This document shows positions 27,135-35,726 of a stretch of DNA of 60,952 nt, in pieces. Each line of letters begins with the position of its first letter. Within the stretch, counting starts at the first letter, position 1. The translations under genes were made by a program, and so were the position numbers. Source of the DNA: an uncultured Planctomycetaceae bacterium (GTDB lineage: Bacteria > Planctomycetota > Planctomycetia > Pirellulales > Pirellulaceae); assembly GCA_903927685.1 (NCBI GenBank), contig CAIYOB010000494.1:1-60952 (forward strand), given 5' to 3'. The notes beneath the pieces are model-generated. The model searched no databases and had not been told where the DNA came from. It saw only the letters and a program-made list of their open reading frames with translations.

Positions 27135-27515
27135 ATGAATCCAGCCCCGATTTGTGAACATGCAGCACCGGCCGTTCCCAAGCGGATCGCGCGGGAGCAG
27201 AAGACGGTGGCGGCGATGATCCGCATTTTCTGCCGCTCGCGCCACGGGACCCGGGGCGGGCTGTGTGCGGAATGTGAGGAACTGCACGGCTACGCCATGA
27301 CCCGCTTGGAGCGTTGCCCGTTCGGCGAGGACAAGCCCACGTGCGCCCAGTGCCCCATCCACTGTTACAAGCCGCAATTGCGTGAACGGATTCGCGAGGT
27401 CATGAAGTTTGCCGGCCCGCGGATGCTGTGGCGGCACCCCGTCCTGGCGATCCGTCACGTCCTGGACGGCCGGGCCGCGACGTTGGCCGAGCCGCCGCGG
27501 AGAACGGGGGCCTGA
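27135..27515 (+). CDS. ygbA: YgbA-family protein (nitrous-oxide/NO-responsive family)
   Basis: The 126-aa protein shows the YgbA signature: an N-terminal KTVAAMIRIFCRSRHG, then LCAECEELHGYAMTRLERCP, a Cys cluster (CAQCPIHCY) and VMKFAGPRMLWRHP. In enterobacteria ygbA belongs to the NsrR nitrosative-stress regulon; the biochemical role is unsettled, and the Cys residues suggest metal or Fe-S binding. ATG 27135 fits the family N-terminus; ATG 27072 would add 21 residues. A GATGCAT-AAAAT stretch at 27071-27082 resembles an NsrR half-site, a weak match. Confidence 0.8.
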   Translation: MNPAPICEHAAPAVPKRIAREQKTVAAMIRIFCRSRHGTRGGLCAECEELHGYAMTRLERCPFGEDKPTCAQCPIHCYKPQLRERIREVMKFAGPRMLWRHPVLAIRHVLDGRAATLAEPPRRTGA

Positions 27516-27561
27516 GGGCGGCGTCGATGCAGGATGTGGGTGTGCCCCGGGGGGCGAGCGA

Positions 27562-27710
27562 GTTGGGGTGCCTGGGGTCGAGCGCAGCGAGCCCCCAGCG
27601 GCCGGGACTGGGGGCTCGCCACTCGTACCTCGCGGCTCGACCCCAGGCACCCGCGCGCCAGAGGCTGGGGGCTCGCCACTCGTACCTCGCGTCTCGACCC
27701 CAGGCACCCA
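27562..27710. repeat. Dispersed palindromic repeat, copy B with duplicated arm
   Basis: The left arm is 27562-27598 (GTTGGGGTGCCTGGGGTCGA through GCGAGCCCCCAG). Two nearly identical 45-bp right arms follow at 27608-27652 and 27665-27709 (each CTGGGGGCTCGCCACTCGTA through CCCCAGGCACCC), differing at one base. The sequence is related to the copy at 20221-20315. It sits between ygbA and the alpha/beta hydrolase gene. Confidence 0.87.
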
Positions 27711-27817
27711 ATGATCCGACTCCCAACCGGGCCTGTCATCGGGACGCGGTTTCTGCGTACAATGCGGCCAGTTCTGCGGCCCGGGCGTGGCTGCGGTGTC
27801 GACCCGACGAGGCGTCC

Positions 27818-28696
27818 ATGAATCACGACTGGCAGTCGCTGTACCCGTTTTCCTCCCACGCAGTGTCGCTCGCCGGCGGGCGGTATCACTATCTGGACGA
27901 AGGGGCCGGCGAGCCGCTGGTGATGGTGCACGGAAACCCGACCTGGTCGTTTTACTTTCGCGAGTTGGTTCTTGCCTTCCGCAACCGGTATCGCGTCGTC
28001 GTGCCCGACCACCTGGGCTGCGGGCTGAGCGACAAGCCGCAGGACTATCCGTATTGCTTGAGTTCGCATATCGCGAACCTGGTGCGATTGTTTGAGCACC
28101 TGGACCTGCGCCGGGTGACGCTGCTGGTGCACGATTGGGGCGGCGCGATCGGCCTGGGCGCGGCGCTCCAAGTCCCCGACCGGGTAGCGCGGCTGGTGCT
28201 GTTCAACACGGGGGCCTTTCCGCCGCCGTTTATTCCCTGGCGGATTCGCGCTTGCCGCATTCCGTGGCTGGGGCCCTGGGCCGTCCGGCGGCTGAACTTG
28301 TTCGCCCTGGCGGCGCTGCGGATGGCGGTGAACAAGCCGGAACGGATGACGCCAGCCGTCCGCGCGGGGCTGTTGGCGCCGTATGACACCTGGGAACACC
28401 GCGTAGCCATCGACCGGTTCGTGGCGGACATTCCCGCCCATCCGCGGCATCCCACGTGGCAGGTGCTCGCGGACATCGAACAGGGCCTGCCGTCCCTGGC
28501 GGAGCGGCCGGTCCAAATGATCTGGGGGATGCGGGATTGGTGCTTCCGCCCCTCGTGCCTGGAACGTTTTCAGCAGCTGGTCCCCGCGGCGGAAACGCAT
28601 CGCCTGGCGGACGCCAGCCACTACGTCATCGAGGATGCTTACGAGCAGATCATTCCGCTGGTCGAGCGGTTCCTGCAGACGCATCCGCTGCCATAA
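27818..28696 (+). CDS. Alpha/beta hydrolase, haloalkane-dehalogenase-like (OleB-like)
   Basis: The 292-aa protein carries the haloalkane dehalogenase-type oxyanion motif HGNPTWSFYFR, the nucleophile elbow VHDWGG (Asp nucleophile rather than Ser) and a late His in DASHYVIEDA. Asp-nucleophile members include dehalogenases and the beta-lactone-acting OleB of olefin synthesis; no other ole genes are near, so the substrate is open. ATG 27818 follows GAGG at 6 nt. The CitG-like gene follows after 14 bp. Confidence 0.8.
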   Translation: MNHDWQSLYPFSSHAVSLAGGRYHYLDEGAGEPLVMVHGNPTWSFYFRELVLAFRNRYRVVVPDHLGCGLSDKPQDYPYCLSSHIANLVRLFEHLDLRRVTLLVHDWGGAIGLGAALQVPDRVARLVLFNTGAFPPPFIPWRIRACRIPWLGPWAVRRLNLFALAALRMAVNKPERMTPAVRAGLLAPYDTWEHRVAIDRFVADIPAHPRHPTWQVLADIEQGLPSLAERPVQMIWGMRDWCFRPSCLERFQQLVPAAETHRLADASHYVIEDAYEQIIPLVERFLQTHPLP

Positions 28697-28710
28697 CAAG
28701 GGACGGGCTC

Positions 28711-29586
28711 ATGCCAACGCCGGGATCACCTGACGGTGCAGCCACTTTGACCGTCGGCCAGTGCGCAACACTGGCATGCCTGCTGGAGGCCTCTGCGCCG
28801 AAACCGGGCAATGTCCATCGCGGAGCGGATTTTGCGGACATGACGTTCACTGATTTCGCGGTCAGCGCGGCCGCGATCGCCCCGGCGATGGACGCGGCGG
28901 TCGAACGCGGCGTCGGCGCGACCGTCCTCGCCGCCATCCAGGCCACCCGACGCCTGGTTCCGGTGAATACCAATCTCGGCACCGTGCTGCTGCTGGCCCC
29001 TCTGGCGGCTGTGCCTCGCTCGCAGTGCATCCAGGCGGGCATTGGCGATGTTCTGCGGCAACTGACCGCCCGGGATGCTGCGGATGTGTACGCAGCAATC
29101 CGGCTGGCCGAACCGGGCGGACTGGGGACCGCCGAACAGATGGACGTGGCCCAAGCCGCGCCGGACAGCCTGGTGGAGGCGATGGCCGCGGCGGCCGAGC
29201 GAGACCTGGTGGCTCGGCAGTACGCCCAGAATTTTGCTCCCTTGCTCGCACAGATCGTCCCGTGGCTCGTCGCGGGACATACGGCCGGCTGGCCGCACAC
29301 GGACGCCGTGATCTACACCCAGCTGCGCGTGCTGGAAGCCTGGCCGGACAGCTTGATCGCCCGCAAATGCGGTCTGCCGACGGCCGAACGCGCTTCGGGA
29401 CTGGCTCATCGCGTGCTGCAGGCGGGCCGCCCGGGCGACGAAGCTTACTACAACGAACTGGCCGAGTTGGACTTCTGGATGCGCAGCGACGGCAACCGGC
29501 GGAACCCCGGCACGACGGCCGATCTGATCGCGGCCGCCCTGTTCGTGGCACTCCGCGAGTCGCTGATCCAGCCGCCGTTCCGGTAA
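28711..29586 (+). CDS. CitG-like triphosphoribosyl-dephospho-CoA synthase family protein
   Basis: The 291-aa protein has the CitG/MdcB signature EASAPKPGNVHRGADFADMT near residue 30 and the conserved VNTNLGTVLLLAPLAA. Classical members make the prosthetic group of citrate or malonate decarboxylase. No decarboxylase is nearby, and homologues also occur in tetrahydromethanopterin C1 gene clusters of methylotrophs and planctomycetes, so such a role is possible. ATG 28711 has AAGGGA 8 nt upstream. It converges with the sigma-factor gene, with only 4 bp between stops. Confidence 0.8.
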   Translation: MPTPGSPDGAATLTVGQCATLACLLEASAPKPGNVHRGADFADMTFTDFAVSAAAIAPAMDAAVERGVGATVLAAIQATRRLVPVNTNLGTVLLLAPLAAVPRSQCIQAGIGDVLRQLTARDAADVYAAIRLAEPGGLGTAEQMDVAQAAPDSLVEAMAAAAERDLVARQYAQNFAPLLAQIVPWLVAGHTAGWPHTDAVIYTQLRVLEAWPDSLIARKCGLPTAERASGLAHRVLQAGRPGDEAYYNELAELDFWMRSDGNRRNPGTTADLIAAALFVALRESLIQPPFR

Positions 29587-29590
29587 GCGG

Positions 29591-30679
29591 TCAGTTGTCG
29601 GGCAATTCCACCTTGTGATGCTCGGCCAACGCTCGCAGCTTGTCCAACGCCCGCTGCTGCAGTTGCCGCACCCGCTCCTTGGAGATCCCCAGGCCCTCGC
29701 CGAGTTCTTTCAACGTCGGCGACTGATTCAGATCGAACCCGAAGCGGGCCTCGATGATCGCCCGCTCGCGCGTGTTCAAGCCCAGCAGCAACTTGCCCAC
29801 CGCATGCCGGAGCTCCTGCACGGATTGCTCTTCGCAGGCCGTAACCCGGTGGTCCGGCACCGTGTCCTCGACCCCCTCAGCCGGTTGCCAGAACGACTGC
29901 CGATTCGTCGGGCTTTGCTTTTTCAGCAACGCATTGCAGCCGTTGACCACCGCCCAGGTGGCGTACGTGGAGAACTTGACGCCGCGCGAGAAATCGAACT
30001 TCTCGACCGCCCGCATCAGCGTGATGTGCCCCTCGCCCATGAACTCGTCAAAGGCCGCAGTCCCCACGTTGGCGTAACGCTTGGCCAGCGAGAAGACCAA
30101 CCGCAAATTGGCTTCGATGATCTGGTTGCGAACGACCTGGGCTTCCGCTTGAAGACACTCGATCGCCTCCAATTGAGCGATCGTGGCCGTGCGCGGATTC
30201 AGCTTGCGTCGCAACCGGTCCGCCCGAAACTTGAGATAGTTCATTTTCCGGAACAGGTGCGTCTCCTGCTCCTGGCTCAGCAACGGCACTTCGTACAGAC
30301 GCGCCAAGTAAGCATCCGCCCCTGTGGGCGCCCGCCGCGTCCGCGAACTCTCGCTCCCCTCCGCCGGTTCGCGGAGGATCTTCTTGTCGGCGTTGACATG
30401 GTCAAAACTGCGGTGGTACAGGTAACCGATCTCCGTCCTCAACAATCGCTCCGCCCGCAGACGAGTCGCCTGCCGGCGCCGTGCCCGGTCGACTGCCGCC
30501 GCGTCCTTTCCACCGGCGTGCTTGCCGCCGACTTCCGTGACGCTGACGACCTTAACCGCCACGCCCTTGACGCCCTTCGTTCTGGCGCCGGAAACCGGTG
30601 ACTTCATCCGAAACTCCGTCCGCTCGGTCACCGGACGTGGACTCTCAATCGGAAGCGCCGTCTTGCATGCCCGTACCAT
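29591..30679 (-). CDS. RNA polymerase sigma-70 family factor (RpoD/RpoS-like)
   Basis: The 362-aa protein has sigma region 1.2 (DAYLARLYEVPLLSQEQE), region 2 (ANLRLVFSLAKRYANVG, then FDFSRGVKFSTYATWAV) and region 4 (TLKELGEGLGISKERVRQLQ). Region 3 is short. The N-terminal 110 residues are basic and low-complexity. It is larger than ECF factors and shorter than a housekeeping RpoD, so probably an alternative group 2/3 factor. ATG 30679 has GGAGAG 8 nt upstream. Confidence 0.9.
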   Translation of the reverse strand: MVRACKTALPIESPRPVTERTEFRMKSPVSGARTKGVKGVAVKVVSVTEVGGKHAGGKDAAAVDRARRRQATRLRAERLLRTEIGYLYHRSFDHVNADKKILREPAEGSESSRTRRAPTGADAYLARLYEVPLLSQEQETHLFRKMNYLKFRADRLRRKLNPRTATIAQLEAIECLQAEAQVVRNQIIEANLRLVFSLAKRYANVGTAAFDEFMGEGHITLMRAVEKFDFSRGVKFSTYATWAVVNGCNALLKKQSPTNRQSFWQPAEGVEDTVPDHRVTACEEQSVQELRHAVGKLLLGLNTRERAIIEARFGFDLNQSPTLKELGEGLGISKERVRQLQQRALDKLRALAEHHKVELPDN

Positions 30680-31161
30680 TAAACCACTCTCCCCAGCCGA
30701 AGCTGGCAGCTGCGAGAATTGTCAGATCAGCCCCACATTCAATCAGGCACCCGCAATGGCCCGAAGCGCCGCTCTGTTAGAAATGCACGAACAGGCAGAT
30801 GCGGGAGAACAGCCGATACGAAAGCAACGCCCGTACCACTCAGCGACCACCAACTCAAGCAAGTTCAGTTCGGAATCTGTAAGCACTACCCAAATAAGCA
30901 CTTAGCTCTTTGTGTTGAATTTGATTCCGAGCGGGAGAATCTTCCGCGAATTCCGTCGCATTCACGGAACATCCAAATTTGGTTGCCGTAGAAACGGGAA
31001 ACCGCAGAATTGCGATCGGGTTACTTGAATGCCGCAGCCGGGAAACTCGAACTTGGGGAGCGCTCCGTATTGCCAATTTCTGGTAGCTGCTAGAATAGCG
31101 ATCAGAATCTTCATTTGGTCGTGTGACCAAATTTCGATGGCCTGCAAAGGATGTGTTTGCT
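30680..31161. promoter_or_regulatory. Divergent intergenic region with a palindrome before the sigma-54 activator gene
   Basis: This 480-bp, relatively AT-rich region separates the sigma factor (minus) from the enhancer-binding protein (plus). No gene was found. A near-perfect palindrome lies at 31113-31132. No -24/-12 promoter could be assigned with confidence. Confidence 0.45.
31113..31132. promoter_or_regulatory. Palindromic operator-like site
   Basis: ATTTGGTC-GTGT-GACCAAAT is a perfect 8-bp inverted repeat with a 4-bp centre, ending 29 bp before the ATG at 31162. It may be a dimeric regulator site or an mRNA hairpin. Confidence 0.55.
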
Positions 31162-33315
31162 ATGCACGAGCCGTCTGGCTGCCAGACTATCGTCGAACAG
31201 TTGCTTGAGGGGCTGAATCAAGGCCGCAGCTCTGAGGATTTACTAACTTCCATCTATGACAATCTGGCCGGGGTCATTCCGTTCAATCGGGTCGGTGTCG
31301 CGATTCTGGACGAATCGAGGACGATCCTGCGGGCGATTTCATGCCGCAGCGATGGCGAGACCAAACTGAATGTCGGTTATGCGGCGTCCGTTTCCGGTTC
31401 GACGCTGCAGCACCTGTTGCATACGGGCCAACCGCGAATCATCAATGACTTGGAGGCGTATCTTGCGACCAAACCGGAATCCACCTCAACCAGCCTGATC
31501 GTCCAGGAGGGCATGCGGTCCAGCCTGACGCTTCCACTGCTGGCGGAAGGCCAGCCGATTGGCGTCATGTTCTTCTCCTGCCGCGGGAAGAACGCCTATT
31601 CGGTTGATCACATCGCCGCGTTGAAACCGCTGGCCGGGCCGATTGCCATCAGCCTGGAAAAGGCGCGTCTGATCGAAGAGTTGCGGCGACGGAACGAGGC
31701 CCTGGCCGCTGCTAATCGAGAGAAGGACGGCTTTCTGGACAGGTTGCGAGAGGAGGTCCAGCGTCAGACCGAGCAGTTGCGGACATCGGAGACGCGGTAT
31801 CGGACTCTGGTGCGACTGGGCCGAATGGTCAATTCCAGCCTCGATCTGCGGCAGGTGTTCCGCTCGGCCGCGGGAGAGATCCACGCGCTGTTGGCCTGCG
31901 ACGCGGTCAGCCTGTTGCTGCTGCGAGACCGGGACGAGGCGCGGGCGGGGTACGCGATCGAGTTCCACGAGGGCGAACACTGGGTTGAGATCCCTCCGGC
32001 GCAGGTGACGGGGACGGCGGCGGGCTGGGTCGTCCAGCATCAGCAGCCCCGGCTAGTCAGCCGCCTCGAGCGGGACCGCATCTACCCGGAGGACGAGCGG
32101 TTGTTCCAGCAAGGCTACCACGCCTACGTCTACCTGCCGCTCGTCTGCCGCCAAGCCAGCGTCGGCGTGCTGGGCATCGCCACACGCACCAGGGAGCATG
32201 CGGAAGCCTGGAACTTGGAGGTGTTGGGCGAGTGGTGCGACCACTTGGCGACCGCCCTGGACAACGCCGCCGCCTATGGGGAGATCGCGCGGCTGAAGGG
32301 CCAGTTGGAGGAGCAAAACGTCTACCTGCGCGACGAGATCAAGACCACGCACGACTTCCGCAACATCGTCGGTGACAGCACGGCCATGCAGCGGGTGCGG
32401 GCGGCCATCGAACAGGTGGCGGCCACCGACAGCACAGTGCTAATCCTGGGCGAGACCGGGACGGGCAAGGAATTGGTGGCCCGCGCGATTCACGAACTGA
32501 GTCCGCGGCACGAGCATCTGCTGGTCAAGGTGAACTGCGCCGCACTGGCTCCGACGCTGATTACCAGCGAATTATTCGGGCACGAAGCCGGCGCTTTTAC
32601 CGGCGCGACGAAACAGCATCAAGGCCGTTTCGAGCTGGCGCAGGGCGGCAGCATCTTCCTGGACGAGATCGCCGAAATCCCGCCGGAAACGCAAGTCATG
32701 ATGCTCCGCGTGCTCCAGGAGCATGCGATCGAACGGGTCGGGGGCACCCAGTCGATTCCGGTTGATGTGCGCGTGATCACGGCCACCAATCGCGACTTGA
32801 AGCGTTTCGTCGAGGACGGACATTTTCGCGCCGACCTGTTTTACCGGCTGAACGTCTTTCCGATTCAGGTTCCGGCGCTCCGCGAGCGGCGGGAGGACAT
32901 CCCTTCGCTGATCAATCACTTCATCAGCCGCTTTGCCCGCCGCATGAACAAGGAAATCACCCGGGTCAATCGGCGGACCATGGAATTGCTGATGAACTAC
33001 GTCTGGCCCGGGAACGTCCGCGAACTGGAGAACATCATCGAACGGGCGATGATCGTCAGCTTTGGCGACACGCTGGAAATCGACGCCAAGTGGCTGTCCG
33101 ATGATGCCGATGGCGGGCCGGCGTCCGCGGCGCCGGCCATGGCGTTTGCGGACGTCGAGCGGCAGACGATCCTGGACGCCCTGCAACGCTGCGGCGGCCG
33201 CATCTACGGCCCCTACGGCGCCGCGGCGATGCTCAAGCTGAAGCCCACAACGCTGTACGGCAAGATGCGCAAACACGGCATCGCCCGGCGGCGTGGTGAG
33301 TTTGAGCGCCGATAG
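31162..33315 (+). CDS. Sigma-54-dependent activator with two GAF domains (FhlA-like)
   Basis: In the 717-aa protein, GAF 1 is at about residues 10-180, followed by a coiled coil (EELRRRNEALAAANREKDGF), GAF 2 (about 225-385), an AAA+ core (Walker A GETGTGKE, the sigma-54 contact loop GAFTGA, Walker B SIFLDEIAE) and a Fis-type C-terminal HTH (AAAMLKLKPTTLYGKMRKHG). It should open sigma-54 promoters in response to a ligand bound by the GAF domains; the target genes are not evident. The start was set at ATG 31162; a GTG at 31123 would lie inside the palindrome. Confidence 0.92.
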   Translation: MHEPSGCQTIVEQLLEGLNQGRSSEDLLTSIYDNLAGVIPFNRVGVAILDESRTILRAISCRSDGETKLNVGYAASVSGSTLQHLLHTGQPRIINDLEAYLATKPESTSTSLIVQEGMRSSLTLPLLAEGQPIGVMFFSCRGKNAYSVDHIAALKPLAGPIAISLEKARLIEELRRRNEALAAANREKDGFLDRLREEVQRQTEQLRTSETRYRTLVRLGRMVNSSLDLRQVFRSAAGEIHALLACDAVSLLLLRDRDEARAGYAIEFHEGEHWVEIPPAQVTGTAAGWVVQHQQPRLVSRLERDRIYPEDERLFQQGYHAYVYLPLVCRQASVGVLGIATRTREHAEAWNLEVLGEWCDHLATALDNAAAYGEIARLKGQLEEQNVYLRDEIKTTHDFRNIVGDSTAMQRVRAAIEQVAATDSTVLILGETGTGKELVARAIHELSPRHEHLLVKVNCAALAPTLITSELFGHEAGAFTGATKQHQGRFELAQGGSIFLDEIAEIPPETQVMMLRVLQEHAIERVGGTQSIPVDVRVITATNRDLKRFVEDGHFRADLFYRLNVFPIQVPALRERREDIPSLINHFISRFARRMNKEITRVNRRTMELLMNYVWPGNVRELENIIERAMIVSFGDTLEIDAKWLSDDADGGPASAAPAMAFADVERQTILDALQRCGGRIYGPYGAAAMLKLKPTTLYGKMRKHGIARRRGEFERR

Positions 33316-33363
33316 GCTCTTCGGGGCTTGACTCGCCCCCGGCTTTGCTTTCTGATTCGAGGC

Positions 33364-33849
33364 ATGGACTTTGACCAACGACTGAAAAAAGCGATCGAGC
33401 GGGGCCAACGGCGCGGCGACGCCCAGGCGGAGGCCGAGGCCGCCCGGGTGGTCAGCGAAGAGGAGTTGCGCCGGTTGCACTCGCAGTACCGGCTCGAGTT
33501 GTCCGAGCACATCGAACGCTGCATTCGCGCGCTGCCCCAGCAGCTGCCGGGCTTCCAGGTCGAGACCATCTATGGCGAGCGGGGCTGGGGCGCGGCTTGC
33601 CGCCGCGACGACGTGCGGTTGCTGGGCCGCGGCCAGCGCGAAAACTACTACAGCCGCCTGGAAATGACGGTGCGGCCCTACAGTTCGCTGCGCGTCCTGG
33701 AACTGTCCGCCAAGGGCACCGTCCTGAACAAGGAACTGTTGAATCGCCAGCACTACGAGCCGATTGCCGACGCCGATCCGGCCAAGTTCCTGGAACTGAT
33801 CGACGGCTGGGCGCTGGAATTCGCCGAGTTGTACGCGGCCCGTTGCTGA
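33364..33849 (+). CDS. Conserved hypothetical protein, 161 aa
   Basis: I do not recognise it. It is a soluble, charged protein with a helical N-terminus (FDQRLKKAIERGQRRGDAQA) followed by an alpha/beta part containing YYSRLEMTVRPYSSLRVLEL. It lies 48 bp downstream of the sigma-54 activator in the same direction and may be co-transcribed. ATG 33364 was chosen; the longer frame from 33328 has no better ribosome site. Confidence 0.65.
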   Translation: MDFDQRLKKAIERGQRRGDAQAEAEAARVVSEEELRRLHSQYRLELSEHIERCIRALPQQLPGFQVETIYGERGWGAACRRDDVRLLGRGQRENYYSRLEMTVRPYSSLRVLELSAKGTVLNKELLNRQHYEPIADADPAKFLELIDGWALEFAELYAARC

Positions 33850-33864
33850 CCGGCCTGCCGGCGA

Positions 33865-35577
33865 TCACCGCGAGTATTTCGCAGCGAACGCATTCAAGTA
33901 AGTCTGGAACCTCCGCTGCACCGCTACGGCGTCCAGGGATCCCTGGCTGGCGAGCACCGCTCCGCGGTCATTGTCGATGAACAGGCAACCTCCGGCGGAC
34001 GTGATCTCGCCGTAGATCCAACGTTCCGTGGAACCGACGGTCAGCAGCGACGGGCGGGCCTGCGGCAATGGCCGGCCCGCCAGGTAGTGCCCGAGGATCG
34101 CCGGCAGATCGCAGTGCGAGAGGTGCAGGGAATTCCGCCCCGACGGGACATTGCGGCCGGAAATCAAGAGCGGCACGCGGTAGTTCTGCGCGCGGGCCGA
34201 GTCCGCCCGATCGCCGTGATCCGCCACGACGACCAGCAGGCAGTCGTCGGCCAGTCCCGCGCGCTCCAGGCCGCTGGTCAGTTCGAGCAGATAGCGATCG
34301 TAGTAGGCGAGCTGCTCTTGCCCTGTCTTGGCGATCCACCTGGGTGAGTGGCCGAAAACCAGCTCGTGCATGACCAGCGTCCGGGAATGGCTCTTCACGA
34401 ACTCGAGGATCGCCGGGAGGGCCGCGCGGTCCTCGACCGCGGCCTCGACCTTGCTTTCTCCCACCGTCACCCAGCCGGGCTGCAGGTCCATGTCGCGCGC
34501 GCCCAGCACGCGACTCCACGCACTTCGCACCGGCACAAACGGCTGGTTCTCGGCGGTGCACAGGAACAGGCCTTGGTAGCCGCAACGGTGCAAGGCTGCG
34601 ACGACATTGGGCGCCGCGTTGACGGATTCGTACGAACCGGGATTGGCATACGCCCGGTAGGGAACCTGGACTGCCGTCAGCATGGCGATCAGGCTCGTAT
34701 AGGAATCGAGGTTCGTCGCGTGGTAGCAGCTGAAGTAGGCGGAGCGTTCGCGAAGCCTGGCGTAGTAACCCTGGGGACGCGTCAGGAAGCCACGCTCGAA
34801 GTCGTCGGCAGCCACGGTCTCAAAGACGATCATCAAGACGTGGTTGTAAGCGACGGTTTCCAAGTGCTCCAAGGGAAACAACGCGTCGGCCAAGGACGGG
34901 GCTTTGGCAAGCGACGCTGTCGGCCGAGTCAGGGAAGTGACGGAGCGGCGTCCACCTGCCAGGCGACTCCGCAGCGCGTCCTGCACCGCGTAGACAAACG
35001 GATGGGGGGCCGGATGCAGCAGCGGAAAGACCGACAGCAGAACGACCGCCACGGACGCCAACGCCAACTTGTTCACGGACGGAAGGGGCCACCGCCAGCG
35101 CGTGGCCAGGAGCATTGCCGCAGCGGAAGCCGCCACCGGCCACAAACCGCGCCAGCCCAGATACTCCGTGACGAAGAAACTGGCCGTGGCGAGGTCCGCG
35201 TGGAAGACACTGACGGGAAAAGCGAGGAATTCGGTCAGTTGGCCGGGATAGCTCGCCAGCCCCAGACCCAGAATGAAGATCAGCCCCGAGCAAGCCCGCT
35301 TCCACCATTCGGCGGGCACCCGGCAACTTTGCAGCACGCTGCCGAGGCCGCACAAGGCCCCCAGCCCCACGAGCAGCACAAGGAGGTCCAGCAGCCAAGC
35401 CATGGCGTGCGGCCCGAACATGCGCGGGTCGCCCGACCCGACCGCAAACCAGGCGTGCAGCCCCAACTGGGAACCGGCGCAAGCCAACGCCAAGCGAAGA
35501 CAATTGCTTTGTGAACCGAACACGGCAACTTTCTCCGAGGACTGAGAACGCAGGGTCTTGAACCCGGAGGGGCACAT
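33865..35577 (-). CDS. Membrane sulfatase-fold protein (alkaline phosphatase superfamily)
   Basis: About 570 aa: five hydrophobic segments in the first 190 residues, then a periplasmic sulfatase-like domain. The metal-binding VVVADHGDRAD and a Thr/Ser-rich segment (ATNLDSYTSLIAMLTA) that could hold the nucleophile are visible. The layout matches LtaS/phosphoethanolamine-transferase-like enzymes that modify envelope lipids or glycans. No Cys/Ser formylglycine motif (CxPxR) was seen, so it is probably not a true sulfatase. The start at ATG 35577 is tentative. Divergent from the TonB receptor. Confidence 0.75.
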   Translation of the reverse strand: MCPSGFKTLRSQSSEKVAVFGSQSNCLRLALACAGSQLGLHAWFAVGSGDPRMFGPHAMAWLLDLLVLLVGLGALCGLGSVLQSCRVPAEWWKRACSGLIFILGLGLASYPGQLTEFLAFPVSVFHADLATASFFVTEYLGWRGLWPVAASAAAMLLATRWRWPLPSVNKLALASVAVVLLSVFPLLHPAPHPFVYAVQDALRSRLAGGRRSVTSLTRPTASLAKAPSLADALFPLEHLETVAYNHVLMIVFETVAADDFERGFLTRPQGYYARLRERSAYFSCYHATNLDSYTSLIAMLTAVQVPYRAYANPGSYESVNAAPNVVAALHRCGYQGLFLCTAENQPFVPVRSAWSRVLGARDMDLQPGWVTVGESKVEAAVEDRAALPAILEFVKSHSRTLVMHELVFGHSPRWIAKTGQEQLAYYDRYLLELTSGLERAGLADDCLLVVVADHGDRADSARAQNYRVPLLISGRNVPSGRNSLHLSHCDLPAILGHYLAGRPLPQARPSLLTVGSTERWIYGEITSAGGCLFIDNDRGAVLASQGSLDAVAVQRRFQTYLNAFAAKYSR

Positions 35578-35726
35578 TGGCCAACCTATGCGACCGCTAC
35601 AGCTTAACAGGTTCACAACTGCCTCGGGACGCTGCACGGCTTTTCTGACGCGATCCAAGGTAGATCTGTAACGAATGTGCCGATGATTCCGAATATCTGG
35701 GATACTCCTGAGAAAGGGAGCGGCGT

